Assembly: GCA_003446295.1 (NCBI GenBank)
Contig: DMBB01000115.1
Location: 1 to 10,519, forward strand
DNA length: 10,519 nt
Direction: 5' to 3'
From: Erysipelotrichaceae bacterium
GTDB lineage: Bacteria > Bacillota_I > Bacilli_A > Erysipelotrichales > Erysipelotrichaceae
Shown piece by piece: positions 1 through 6,247 of the stretch (positions within the stretch are counted from its first letter, which is position 1; each line of letters begins with the position of its first letter). The translations under genes were made by a program, and so were the position numbers. The notes beneath the pieces are model-generated. The model did not search any database. It saw nothing but the letters and a program-made list of their open reading frames with translations, and was not told where the DNA came from.

Positions 1-1011
1 TGGAATCTGTTTGACTATTTCCCGAAGGATTATCTGATCTTTGTGGATGAGTCGCATGCGTCGCTGCCGCAGATCAGAGGTATGTATAACGGAGACAGAC
101 AGAGAAAGGAAACACTTGTTCAGTATGGTTTCCGTCTGCCTTCTGCGCTGGAAAACAGACCGATGCGCTTTGAAGAATTCGAGGGAATGATCAATCAGGT
201 CATTTACTGTTCGGCTACACCCGGAGATTATGAACTGAATCAGGTCGATCATCAGGTCGTTGAACAGGTCATCCGTCCGACAGGACTTCTGGATCCCAAG
301 ATCACAGTCAAGCCGACGCACGGACAGGTAGATGACATCTGTGAGGCGATCGACAAGCGGATCGCCCGCAATGAGCGTGTGCTGATCACAACGCTGACAG
401 TCCGCATGGCGGAAGATCTTACCGCATATCTGAAGGAAAGAGGCTATCAGGTCGCTTATCTGCACCATGAGACCAAGACACTGGAGAGAACGGAAGTCAT
501 CAGAAATCTGCGCCTTGGCAAAGTGGATGTCATTGTCGGCATCAACCTGCTGAGAGAAGGTCTTGATATTCCGGAAGTATCGCTTGTCTGCATTCTGGAC
601 GCAGATAAAGAAGGATTCCTGAGATCTCAGAGATCACTGATCCAGACGATCGGACGTGCAGCCAGAAACGCCAACGGTGAAGTCTATATGTATGCGGACA
701 ACATCACGGAATCCATGAGGTTCGCGATCGATGAGACCAACCGCAGGCGCGGCATCCAGGAAGCGTACAATACAGCACACAATATCGTGCCCAAAACGAT
801 CATCAAACCGGTGGAGGAAGCGATACGCGGCAAAGAGACCAAGGCTATGGCTGCAGACTATCTGAAGCGCAAGTCAAAGATGTCAAAACAGGACAAAGCC
901 GCCATGATTGCAGGTATTGAACAGGAAATGAAAGAAGCCGCAAGGATCCTTGACTTCGAACGTGCAGCTGAACTCAGAGACATGCTGTTCGAGCTGAAAT
1001 CAGAAGACTAA
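1..1011 (+). CDS. uvrB: UvrB, excinuclease ABC subunit B (C-terminal half, 5' truncated by window)
   Basis: The reading frame is open from the first base, so the gene begins upstream of the window; 336 residues are visible of a protein that is normally about 650-670. UvrB is the helicase-like damage-verification subunit of UvrABC nucleotide excision repair; it is loaded by UvrA and recruits UvrC. Visible landmarks, numbered from base 1: the Walker B/DEAH-like box VDESH (about 15-19) followed by the [13 protein letters not shown] stretch typical of UvrB; the [10 protein letters not shown] segment (about 69-78); helicase motif V region [12 protein letters not shown] (about 181-192); motif [11 protein letters not shown] (215-223) with its arginine fingers; and a C-terminal UVR motif (about 300-335, ending [17 protein letters not shown]) that contacts UvrC. 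The TAA stop is followed by no hairpin; the fba promoter starts 14 bases later. Nothing looks broken. Identification is essentially certain. Confidence 0.97.
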   Translation, partial: WNLFDYFPKDYLIFVDESHASLPQIRGMYNGDRQRKETLVQYGFRLPSALENRPMRFEEFEGMINQVIYCSATPGDYELNQVDHQVVEQVIRPTGLLDPKITVKPTHGQVDDICEAIDKRIARNERVLITTLTVRMAEDLTAYLKERGYQVAYLHHETKTLERTEVIRNLRLGKVDVIVGINLLREGLDIPEVSLVCILDADKEGFLRSQRSLIQTIGRAARNANGEVYMYADNITESMRFAIDETNRRRGIQEAYNTAHNIVPKTIIKPVEEAIRGKETKAMAADYLKRKSKMSKQDKAAMIAGIEQEMKEAARILDFERAAELRDMLFELKSED

Positions 1012-1025
1012 AGCATGATATCTTC

Positions 1026-1054
1026 TTAACAATCAGTCTAAAATACGATAAAAT
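1026..1054 (+). promoter_or_regulatory. Sigma-A-type promoter of fba
   Basis: TTAACA (1026-1031) and TAAAAT (1049-1054) are separated by exactly 17 bases, each matching 5 of 6 consensus positions. The predicted transcript would start near 1061, leaving a leader of about 32 bases that contains the strong Shine-Dalgarno AGGAGGA at 1077-1083, nine bases before the ATG. This suits a highly expressed glycolytic gene and shows that fba can be transcribed independently of uvrB. It is inferred from sequence only. Confidence 0.65.
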
Positions 1055-1092
1055 TACAGTACGAACACTTTATCTTAGGAGGATATTTCATT

Positions 1093-1962
1093 ATGGTAAT
1101 GGTAAGTGCTACAGAAATGGTCAAAAAGGCTCATGAAGGCCACTATGCGATTGGTGCTTTCAACATCAACAACATGGAATGGACAAAAGCTATTCTTGCT
1201 GGCGTTCAGAAGGCTAATTCCCCTGTTATGCTGCAGGTTTCCGAAGGCGCAGCTAAATACATGGGCGGCTACAAGACAGTTGTTGACATGGTAAGAGATC
1301 TCCATGATTTCATGGGAATCACTGTTCCGGTTGCTCTGCATCTTGACCACGGCACATATGAAGGCGCAAAAGCCTGCATCGAAGCTGGATTCACAAGCGT
1401 TATGTTCGACGGCTCCCACTATGGAATCGAAGAGAACATTGCTAAATCAAAGGAAATCATTGAACTCGCTCATTCCAAAGGCGTATCCGTTGAATGCGAA
1501 GTAGGCGGTATCGGCGGAACAGAAGACGGCGTTACTTCCAACGGCGAACTGGCTGACCCTGCAGAGTGCAAGGCAGTTGCTGACCTCGGTGTTGACTTCC
1601 TGGCAGCAGGCATCGGCAACATCCACGGTGTATATCCTGCGAACTGGGCAGGACTGAACTTCGAACGTCTGGGCGAAATCGATGAAGCTATCGGACACAA
1701 GCCGATCGTTCTCCACGGCGGTTCCGGTATCCCTCAGGATCAGGTCAAGAAAGCTATCACACTCGGCGTTTCCAAGATCAACGTCAACACAGACCTGCAG
1801 ATCGTATTTGCTGAAGCTACAAGAGCTTACATCGAAGCTGGCAAAGACCGTGCAGGCAAGGGCTACGATCCTCGTAAACTCCTGAAACCGGGTGCTGATG
1901 CAATCACAGAGAAAGTTGTTGACATGGTCACAACATTCTTCGGATCTGCTGACAAGGCTTAA
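1093..1962 (+). CDS. fba: Class II fructose-1,6-bisphosphate aldolase
   Basis: This 289-residue cytoplasmic enzyme cleaves fructose 1,6-bisphosphate to dihydroxyacetone phosphate and glyceraldehyde 3-phosphate (glycolysis), and works in reverse in gluconeogenesis. It is the zinc-dependent class II type: HLDHG (83-87) supplies the catalytic Asp85 and zinc ligand His86; NIHG (176-179) supplies His178; LHGGSG (207-212) supplies His208 and the phosphate-binding glycines; KINVNTDLQ (228-236) is the conserved phosphate/Asp loop. The GIGNIHGVYPANW stretch resembles lactobacillus-type Fba rather than the shorter GatY/KbaY tagatose aldolases, though tagatose-bisphosphate activity cannot be excluded from sequence. 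The start at 1093 is set by AGGAGGA nine bases upstream; a second ATG two codons later is less well spaced. It has its own promoter and terminator. Codon choice looks more uniform (many GCT, GTT and AAG codons) than in its neighbours, as expected of a highly expressed gene. Confidence 0.96.
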   Translation: MVMVSATEMVKKAHEGHYAIGAFNINNMEWTKAILAGVQKANSPVMLQVSEGAAKYMGGYKTVVDMVRDLHDFMGITVPVALHLDHGTYEGAKACIEAGFTSVMFDGSHYGIEENIAKSKEIIELAHSKGVSVECEVGGIGGTEDGVTSNGELADPAECKAVADLGVDFLAAGIGNIHGVYPANWAGLNFERLGEIDEAIGHKPIVLHGGSGIPQDQVKKAITLGVSKINVNTDLQIVFAEATRAYIEAGKDRAGKGYDPRKLLKPGADAITEKVVDMVTTFFGSADKA

Positions 1963-1984
1963 TTATCCGATCATTTCAAAGCAG

Positions 1985-2011
1985 AAAGCTGTCTGAAACG
2001 GCAGCTTTTTT
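1985..2011 (+). terminator. Intrinsic terminator of fba
   Basis: A nine-base-pair stem (1985-1993 AAAGCTGTC with 2000-2008 GGCAGCTTT, one G-U pair) closes a six-base loop, TGAAAC, and runs into six T residues (2006-2011). It lies 22 bases after the fba stop and isolates fba from the HAD gene downstream. Confidence 0.85.
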
Positions 2012-2050
2012 CGTTGAGAAGCTCTGAAGCAGAAAAAGAAATCAGCTGGT

Positions 2051-2079
2051 TTTCAGCACAGGTATTTTTCTGATACGAT
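2051..2079 (+). promoter_or_regulatory. Possible extended -10 promoter of the Cof-type HAD gene
   Basis: TGATACGAT (2071-2079) fits an extended -10 element (TGN followed by TACGAT, 4 of 6). The -35 side (TTTCAG, 2051-2056, 17-base spacer) is poor. Transcription would begin near 2086, inside the ATG at 2085, which is one reason to prefer the start codon at 2106. Confidence 0.35.
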
Positions 2080-2105
2080 TCTTTATGCAGGAAAGGGGCC
2101 TAAAT

Positions 2106-2978
2106 ATGAAAAAACAGATCAAGCTGATCCTTGCGGATATTGACGGGACATTGCTGAACAGCAATCATGAAGTGACAGAAAAGACAAGAACAGCGATCGG
2201 AAAGCTGAAAGATAAGGGGATTCTGTTCGGGATAGCGACCGGACGTTCTCCGTATGCAGTGAAGCATCTGCTGAAGGAATGGGGATTGGAAGATGATACT
2301 GCCCTGATCATGGGATTCAACGGAGGCAGTGTGATGGATATGCGTACCGGAGAAATGATATCGGTACTCAGACTCAGCGGTCTGGCGATCCCGCAGATCC
2401 AGAAGGACCTGGAAGGGTTTGATTATAATATCGGCATGTATGAGGGAGAAACATTCAAAGCGATGATCGATGATGAAAAGGCCAGAAGGATCGCCCTCAG
2501 CAATCGTTTTGAATTTATTCAGGATGATTTCTCTGGCTATATTGATAAAGAGATGGGAAAACTGCTGGTCATTGCGGACAAGGAAGAAATGGACAGGATC
2601 GTCAGTCATTATGAGACGCTTCCTCCTTCACCGCTGTACCATACGTTCCGTTCTGCTCCGATCCTGCTGGAATGCGTGAATCCCGAGCTGTCGAAATCCA
2701 GAGGAATTCAGCTGATGCTGGAACATATGGATCTGAAACCGGAAGAACTGATGACGTTCGGAGATGCCATGAATGATTTTGATATGATCCGTGACTATGT
2801 CGGTGTTGCGATGGCGAACGGCGATGAACGTGTGAAGGCAGTAGCTTCCTTCGTTACACTGTCAAATGATGAAGACGGAATCGGCGTTTTCCTGAACGAA
2901 TATTTCGGTCTGGAAGAGCAGGAGATCTCAGTCGCTGATGATCCGGAACGGGACGACAATATCGGTCAGATCTGCTGA
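2106..2978 (+). CDS. Cof-type HAD-IIB family sugar-phosphate phosphatase
   Basis: This 290-residue soluble protein belongs to the haloacid dehalogenase superfamily, subfamily IIB (Cof/YidA-like), whose characterised members dephosphorylate sugar phosphates, pyridoxal phosphate, flavin mononucleotide and similar metabolites. Motif I is DIDGT (11-15; Asp11 nucleophile, Asp13 acid/base). Motif II is the Thr of ATGR (44-47). Motif III is Lys197 in ELSKSRG. Motif IV is GDAMND (219-224; Mg2+ ligands). The region between motifs II and III (about 80-190) is the C2B cap that selects substrate. The frame is open to an ATG at 2085, but 2106 is chosen because AGGAAAGGGG (2089-2098) sits seven bases before it and the protein then begins MKKQIKLILADIDGT as is usual for the family. 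The last 20 residues are acidic and extend past the conserved core. The substrate cannot be assigned. It is flanked by terminators on both sides, so it is probably monocistronic. Confidence 0.9.
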   Translation: MKKQIKLILADIDGTLLNSNHEVTEKTRTAIGKLKDKGILFGIATGRSPYAVKHLLKEWGLEDDTALIMGFNGGSVMDMRTGEMISVLRLSGLAIPQIQKDLEGFDYNIGMYEGETFKAMIDDEKARRIALSNRFEFIQDDFSGYIDKEMGKLLVIADKEEMDRIVSHYETLPPSPLYHTFRSAPILLECVNPELSKSRGIQLMLEHMDLKPEELMTFGDAMNDFDMIRDYVGVAMANGDERVKAVASFVTLSNDEDGIGVFLNEYFGLEEQEISVADDPERDDNIGQIC

Positions 2979-2994
2979 ATGATCATGAATTGTT

Positions 2995-3052
2995 AAAAAG
3001 GGGAAGTATCTGCTATCGGCTGAGTGCTGAAAGTCAGATGTTTCTCTTTTTT
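2995..3052 (+). terminator. Long hairpin with T-run after the Cof-type HAD gene
   Basis: An 18-base arm (2995-3012, AAAAAGGGGAAGTATCTG) can pair without mismatch with 3035-3052 if G-U pairs are allowed (four G-U). The loop is 22 bases and the 3' arm ends in six T residues (3047-3052). It lies 16 bases after the stop codon. The A-rich 5' arm means it could also stop transcription from the other strand. The long loop and the G-U pairs lower confidence, but the position is right for an intrinsic terminator. Confidence 0.6.
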
Positions 3053-3074
3053 GTAAACAGGATTGCGCTTTACA
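3052..3074. promoter_or_regulatory. Dyad TGTAAA-N11-TTTACA, candidate operator upstream of the deacetylase
   Basis: TGTAAA (3052-3057) and TTTACA (3069-3074) form a perfect six-base inverted repeat with an 11-base spacer, so half-site centres are 17 bases apart. It is centred about 60 bases before the transcription start predicted from the extended -10 at 3108-3116, a position typical of activator binding. It shares its first T with the preceding terminator. The spacing does not fit a CcpA cre site. The regulator is unknown. Confidence 0.35.
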
Positions 3075-3108
3075 GCAGGATTATCTGCAGAATCAGGCCG
3101 GCTGCTGT
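3072..3108. repeat. Inverted repeat ACAGCAG ... CTGCTGT
   Basis: ACAGCAG (3072-3078) and CTGCTGT (3102-3108) are perfect inverted copies separated by 23 bases. The left copy overlaps the TTTACA half-site and the right copy abuts the probable extended -10 of the deacetylase gene. It could be a second regulator site or chance. Confidence 0.25.
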
Positions 3109-3116
3109 GGCATAAT
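3108..3116 (+). promoter_or_regulatory. Probable extended -10 promoter of the deacetylase gene
   Basis: TGGCATAAT contains the TG dinucleotide and a -10 hexamer CATAAT matching 5 of 6 positions. No convincing -35 lies 16-18 bases upstream, which is compatible with an activator-dependent promoter given the dyads just upstream. The leader would be about 38 bases. Confidence 0.4.
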
Positions 3117-3160
3117 AAAAACAGAAACAGGGATATCATGTCCTGGGAAGTGAGACGATA

Positions 3161-3853
3161 ATGAAACTGATCATGAACGCAGACGATCTGGGCTACACGC
3201 TCGGAAACACCTACGGCATCATTGACGCTTACAGAAACGGTATCGTAAGGTCAACGACAGCGATGTGCAATGAAAACTATATTGAAAAAGCAGCCGAGCT
3301 GGTGAAGGACTGCCCTGATCTTGGGGTCGGCGTGCATCTGGTCCTCAGCTCCGGAAGACCTCTGACGGAAAACAAAACCCTGGCAGATGAAAACGGCTTC
3401 TTCTACAAAAACAAAGAGGTCAGAGTCCGTGAATTTGATAGTGATGAACTCTACAGGGAATGGAAGGCACAGATCGAACGCTTCATTGAGCTGTTCGGAC
3501 GCATGCCTACACATATCGATTCCCATCACCACGTCCATACATTTACCGATCAGCTGACCGGGATTGCAAAACAACTCGGAAAGGAATACGGGCTTGAACT
3601 CAGAAATTACGGATCGTATAAGTTTATTTCCGGATTCTATGGAGAGACCGCAACGGAGGAATGCCTGTTCAGGATCCTGGAAGAACATCAGAATGAAGAT
3701 ATTGAGATCATGTGCCATCCCGGATACTGTGACCGTGATCTGTATACACGCAGTTCCTATTCACTGGACCGTGTCAGGGAAGCTGAACTACTTTGCAGGG
3801 ACAGTGTGAAACAGTATCTGAAGGATCATCATATTGTTTCCTGTCATTATTGA
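3161..3853 (+). CDS. ChbG/YdjC (HpnK-like) family carbohydrate deacetylase
   Basis: This 230-residue cytoplasmic protein belongs to the YdjC/ChbG polysaccharide-deacetylase-like family, metal-dependent enzymes that remove acetyl groups from N-acetylated oligosaccharides (ChbG acts on chitobiose and its 6-phosphate in E. coli). The metal and catalytic motifs are visible: NADDLG at 6-11 (Asp8/Asp9), GVHL at 57-60 (His59), HIDSHHHVH at 118-126, and CHPG at 185-188 (His186). The Shine-Dalgarno GGAAGTGA (3146-3153) lies seven bases before the ATG and fixes the start. The protein ends soon after the last conserved helix (KQYLKDHHIVSCHY) and lacks the few further residues common at the family C-terminus, so it is slightly short (family about 240-290), but all catalytic motifs are kept. 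No chitobiose PTS or glycosidase is adjacent, so the exact substrate is not inferable. A HAD sugar phosphatase follows. Confidence 0.88.
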   Translation: MKLIMNADDLGYTLGNTYGIIDAYRNGIVRSTTAMCNENYIEKAAELVKDCPDLGVGVHLVLSSGRPLTENKTLADENGFFYKNKEVRVREFDSDELYREWKAQIERFIELFGRMPTHIDSHHHVHTFTDQLTGIAKQLGKEYGLELRNYGSYKFISGFYGETATEECLFRILEEHQNEDIEIMCHPGYCDRDLYTRSSYSLDRVREAELLCRDSVKQYLKDHHIVSCHY

Positions 3854-3892
3854 TCCTGCAGAATGCTGTGTTTCAACGGTCATGGTTTTTCC

Positions 3893-3921
3893 TTGGCGAA
3901 TACAGGGAAATACAGTAAAAT
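3893..3921 (+). promoter_or_regulatory. Possible promoter of the second HAD gene, giving a near-leaderless transcript
   Basis: TTGGCG (3893-3898, 4 of 6) and TAAAAT (3916-3921, 5 of 6) are spaced 17 bases. Transcription would start near 3928, only about four bases before the ATG at 3932. That would explain why no good Shine-Dalgarno is seen in front of this gene (AGGCGGA at 3924-3930 is almost touching the ATG). The spacer is filled by the AATACAG repeats. Confidence 0.35.
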
Positions 3922-3925
3922 ACAG
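3899..3925 (+). repeat. Three AATACAG heptamers at 10-base period
   Basis: AATACAG occurs at 3899-3905, 3909-3915 and 3919-3925, exactly 10 bases apart, so all three lie on the same face of the DNA helix. They sit within and just after the candidate promoter, directly before the HAD start codon. They may be operator copies for an unidentified regulator or a small tandem expansion. Confidence 0.6.
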
Positions 3926-3931
3926 GCGGAT

Positions 3932-4624
3932 ATGATCAAAGCGATACTATTTGATATGGACGGCATCCTGTTTGACAGTGAACCGTGGTATATGAACGGG
4001 ACGATCAAATGGATGCGGGAATACGGATACACAGGTGATGATGCGTCTGTCTGGAAGATCCTCGGAACAACGATGGACGAGACTTACAGCATCCTGTATG
4101 AACTCCTAGGAGGAAAGATCCCCCGGGACGAACTGATCCGGAGAAATGAACGGTATTTCGGGACCGAGCATCCGATGGACCCGGCAGACCTTGTGTTTCC
4201 GGGTGTTCCGGAAACCGTGCACAGACTCCATGATCAGGGATTCCTGATGGCAGTCTGTTCCTCTTCACCGAGGGACACGGTACATGAGGTGCTGGACCGT
4301 ATCGGCATCACGGACTGTTATGACGTGATCCTCAGCGGAGATGAGAAATTCCCGCCGAAACCCGCACCGGATATCTATCTGACTGCGGCGGAAAAACTGG
4401 GCGTGCTTCCGGAGGAATGCATCGTTTATGAAGACAGCTGCCGCGGCATTACTGCCGGGAAGCGGGCAGGCATGACTGTGATCGCCAGACGGGACGACCG
4501 TTTCCGTCAGGATCAGTCAGGCGCTGATCATATTGTTGAAGATATTTTTGAGATGGCATCAATCGTGTCAGAGGGAGAGCATATATGCAGGAAATCATCA
4601 GAATCCGCGGCAGAAGACCGCTGA
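3932..4624 (+). CDS. HAD family phosphatase, subfamily IA (beta-phosphoglucomutase-like)
   Basis: This 230-residue soluble protein is a HAD subfamily IA hydrolase or phosphomutase. Motif I is FDMDG (7-11; Asp8 nucleophile, Asp10 acid/base) followed by ILFDSEP, the usual beta-PGM/hexitol-phosphatase N-terminus. A helical cap covers about 17-85. Motif II is CSSS (109-112). Motif III is KPAPDIY (143-149, Lys143). Motif IV is YEDSCRGITAGKRAGM (166-181; Glu167/Asp168). Sugar-phosphate phosphatase or mutase activity on hexose phosphates is likely, but the substrate is not readable. The frame is open to an ATG at 3863, which would add 23 non-conserved residues and has no ribosome binding site; 3932 gives the canonical MIKAILFDMDG start. 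The C-terminal 13 codons overlap murA by 40 bases and encode a polar tail beyond the fold. The overlap means this gene and murA are co-transcribed, and translation of the two is probably coupled. Confidence 0.88.
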   Translation: MIKAILFDMDGILFDSEPWYMNGTIKWMREYGYTGDDASVWKILGTTMDETYSILYELLGGKIPRDELIRRNERYFGTEHPMDPADLVFPGVPETVHRLHDQGFLMAVCSSSPRDTVHEVLDRIGITDCYDVILSGDEKFPPKPAPDIYLTAAEKLGVLPEECIVYEDSCRGITAGKRAGMTVIARRDDRFRQDQSGADHIVEDIFEMASIVSEGEHICRKSSESAAEDR

Positions 4625-5850
4625 ACGGCTCGGTAACGATATCGGGTTCCAAAAACGCAACAGTTGCGCTGATCCCGGCCGCAGTTCTGGCCAATGGTCC
4701 GGTAACGATCGTCGGAGTACCGGAGATCGCTGACGTAGATAATCTCTCTGAGATCCTCCATATACTGAATGTTGATGTGATCCAGAGAGCAAATGATCAT
4801 CTGATCATTGATCCGACAAATATGAAAAATGTCAGTCTGGATGACAGTGTCGTTACAAAGCTCAGAGCTTCCTACTATTTTATGGGTGCGCTGCTCGGCA
4901 AGTATGGCTATGTCAGGATGAAAATGCCGGGAGGCTGCTACCTCGGCCCCAGACCGATCGATCTGCACATCAAGGGCTTTGAAGCACTGGGTGCGACTGT
5001 TGAATATGACAGAGGCTGCTATACGATACAGGCAGATCATCTGCGCGGTGCCAAGATCTTCCTTGACATTGCCAGTGTCGGTGCAACGATCAATATCATG
5101 ATGGCAGCGGTATACGCTGACGGCAGAACTACGATCGAGAATGCCGCAAGAGAACCGGAGATCATTGATGTGGCTACACTTCTGAACAAAATGGGAGCCA
5201 ATGTCAGGGGAGCCGGTACGAATGTCATCACGATCGACGGTGTCAGGGAACTGAGCGGCTGCTTCCATGAGATCATTCCCGACCGTATTGAAGCAGGAAC
5301 ATTCCTGATCATGGCTGCCGCATGTGCGGAAGAGATGAAGATCATGAATGTTATTCCGAAACATATAGAAGGTCTGACCAGCAAGCTTCAGGAAATGGGC
5401 GCGGATATGGATATCGGCATCGATTCCATTACTGTCAGAAAAACAGACCTGCAGTACAAACCGATCGACGTTACGACCAAGCCGTATCCGGGCTTCGCAA
5501 CTGACCTGCAGCAGCCGCTGACAGCACTGCTGACACAGGCAAACGGCACAAGCCAGGTCACGGATACAATCTATAAGGAAAGGTTCAAGCACTGTCTGGA
5601 ACTGCAGAGAATGGGAGCCAATATCGAGCTCACATCCGGCAGCGCATTCATCAAAGGACCTACACAATTATACGGAGACAAAGTGACGGCGACAGATCTC
5701 AGGTGCGGGGCCTGCCTCGTCATTGCCGGACTGATCGCTGACGGCACGACAGAGATCCATGATGTTTACCATATCGACCGCGGATATGACAGGATCGATG
5801 ATAAGCTTCGTGCATTGGGAGCGCATATCAGCAGAACAATGATCGACTGA
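4585..5850 (+). CDS. murA: UDP-N-acetylglucosamine 1-carboxyvinyltransferase (MurA, MurZ/MurAB type)
   Basis: This 421-residue cytoplasmic enzyme transfers enolpyruvate from phosphoenolpyruvate to UDP-GlcNAc, the first committed step of peptidoglycan synthesis and the target of fosfomycin. It has the two-domain EPSP-synthase fold. Visible residues: Lys23-Asn24 (SGSKNA), Arg94 (KLRASYYFMGA), catalytic Cys118 in PGGCYLGPRPIDLH with Arg123, Asp307 in FATDLQQP, Arg373 (DLRCGACL) and Arg399 (HIDRGY). The intact Cys predicts fosfomycin sensitivity at the target level. PGGCYLGPRPIDLHIKGFEALGA, in its sub-motifs, and YPGFATDLQQP match the second Gram-positive paralogue (MurZ/MurAB) better than MurAA, so another murA probably exists elsewhere in the genome. 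The start is set by GAGGGAGAG (4571-4579), inside the upstream HAD gene. No promoter is seen of its own, so it is presumably read from the HAD promoter. A terminator follows the stop with no gap. Confidence 0.96.
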   Translation: MQEIIRIRGRRPLNGSVTISGSKNATVALIPAAVLANGPVTIVGVPEIADVDNLSEILHILNVDVIQRANDHLIIDPTNMKNVSLDDSVVTKLRASYYFMGALLGKYGYVRMKMPGGCYLGPRPIDLHIKGFEALGATVEYDRGCYTIQADHLRGAKIFLDIASVGATINIMMAAVYADGRTTIENAAREPEIIDVATLLNKMGANVRGAGTNVITIDGVRELSGCFHEIIPDRIEAGTFLIMAAACAEEMKIMNVIPKHIEGLTSKLQEMGADMDIGIDSITVRKTDLQYKPIDVTTKPYPGFATDLQQPLTALLTQANGTSQVTDTIYKERFKHCLELQRMGANIELTSGSAFIKGPTQLYGDKVTATDLRCGACLVIAGLIADGTTEIHDVYHIDRGYDRIDDKLRALGAHISRTMID

Positions 5851-5876
5851 GTGGTACAGAAATGTATCACTTTTTT
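5851..5876 (+). terminator. Intrinsic terminator of murA
   Basis: A seven-base-pair stem (5851-5857 GTGGTAC with 5864-5870 GTATCAC, one G-U) closes the loop AGAAAT and is followed by six T residues (5871-5876). It begins at the base immediately after the murA TGA. Confidence 0.8.
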
Positions 5877-6033
5877 GTGCCGTCGAATGAAACTCCTTTC
5901 ATGTATAAAACAGATAAATTCGCTGGATTAAAATGAAAATAAATACTGGAAAATATACATTTTCACAGCTGTTCGGTATCATAGATTTAACATTCATTTT
6001 TTATGCTGCTTGAGGAGCTTCATAAAAACACAA
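5877..6033. other. AT-rich intergenic stretch between murA terminator and M14 remnant
   Basis: First part of a 397-base gap between genes. No ORF or RNA family is recognised here. It contains small dyads: ATGAAA/TTTCAT around a four-base loop just after 5885, and TGAAAAT (5934-5940) with ATTTTCA (5959-5965). A weak promoter candidate is listed separately. The sequence is noticeably more AT-rich than the coding DNA. Confidence 0.5.
5954..5982 (+). promoter_or_regulatory. Weak promoter candidate upstream of M14 remnant and M14 gene
   Basis: TATACA (5954-5959, 4 of 6) and TATCAT (5977-5982, 5 of 6) are 17 bases apart. The transcript would begin near 5989 and carry the pseudogene remnant as a leader of about 260 bases before the intact peptidase start at 6248. 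The inverted repeat TGAAAAT/ATTTTCA (5934-5965) overlaps its -35 end. Confidence 0.3.
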
Positions 6034-6183
6034 TATGTTTATGACCATTGCTGCAAACACAGCGGACTGACTGAATTCCTGCAGAAGCTTGCTCAGAATC
6101 ATCCTGAGTACTGCAGACTTCAAAGGGTCTCCGCAGCAATGGAACCTTCCGCACCGGGCGTTCACAGGAACAGCAGGCACTGA
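6034..6183 (+). pseudogene. Decayed N-terminal fragment of an M14 peptidase gene
   Basis: Read in the frame of base 6034, the DNA encodes a segment that aligns without gaps to residues 8-34 of the intact M14 peptidase directly downstream. Both contain YDH, a Lys three residues later, a Thr-x-x-Leu helix, Ala-Gln, and the block PEYCRL; I count 14 identities in 27 residues (6040-6120). The fragment's LTEFLQKLAQ helix looks like a normal family sequence, so this is a real relative, not noise. Similarity fades after 6120 (QRVSAAMEP against SSIGTTPEN) and the frame stops at TGA 6181-6183. No in-frame ATG or ribosome binding site is seen in front: the nearest ATG (6035) is in another frame. It therefore looks like the relic of a tandem paralogue that lost its start and nearly all of its catalytic domain. 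A non-canonical upstream ORF is a less likely alternative. Confidence 0.7.
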
Positions 6184-6247
6184 GTGCAGACTGTCCGCGG
6201 GCCGGCAGAGCAGAAACTTGCGTAAAGCTTGAGAAAGGAACAGCAAT

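Noticed and set aside
3052..3074. Catabolite-repression (cre) site
   Set aside because: cre sites are compact 14-16-base near-palindromes with a central CG; this dyad has an 11-base spacer between half-sites.
3899..3925. Start of a CRISPR-like or satellite array
   Set aside because: Only three 7-base units with 3-base gaps; far too short for CRISPR and with no cas genes nearby.
3863..3931. Upstream ATG start for the second HAD protein (23 extra residues)
   Set aside because: No ribosome binding site at 3863, the added residues lack similarity to HAD N-termini, and they overlap the promoter-like repeats.
4528..5667. Long open frame on the - strand (379 codons) opposite murA
   Set aside because: It is the antisense of a gene with every MurA catalytic residue, has cysteine- and histidine-rich composition typical of antisense shadow frames, and shows no family motif or ribosome binding site.
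6115..6160. Possible T-box leader before the peptidase (AAAGGGTCTCCGCAGC resembles a T-box sequence)
   Set aside because: The core AGGGTGGNACCGCG is not present, there is no terminator/antiterminator pair before 6248, and the stretch is better explained as decayed M14 coding sequence.
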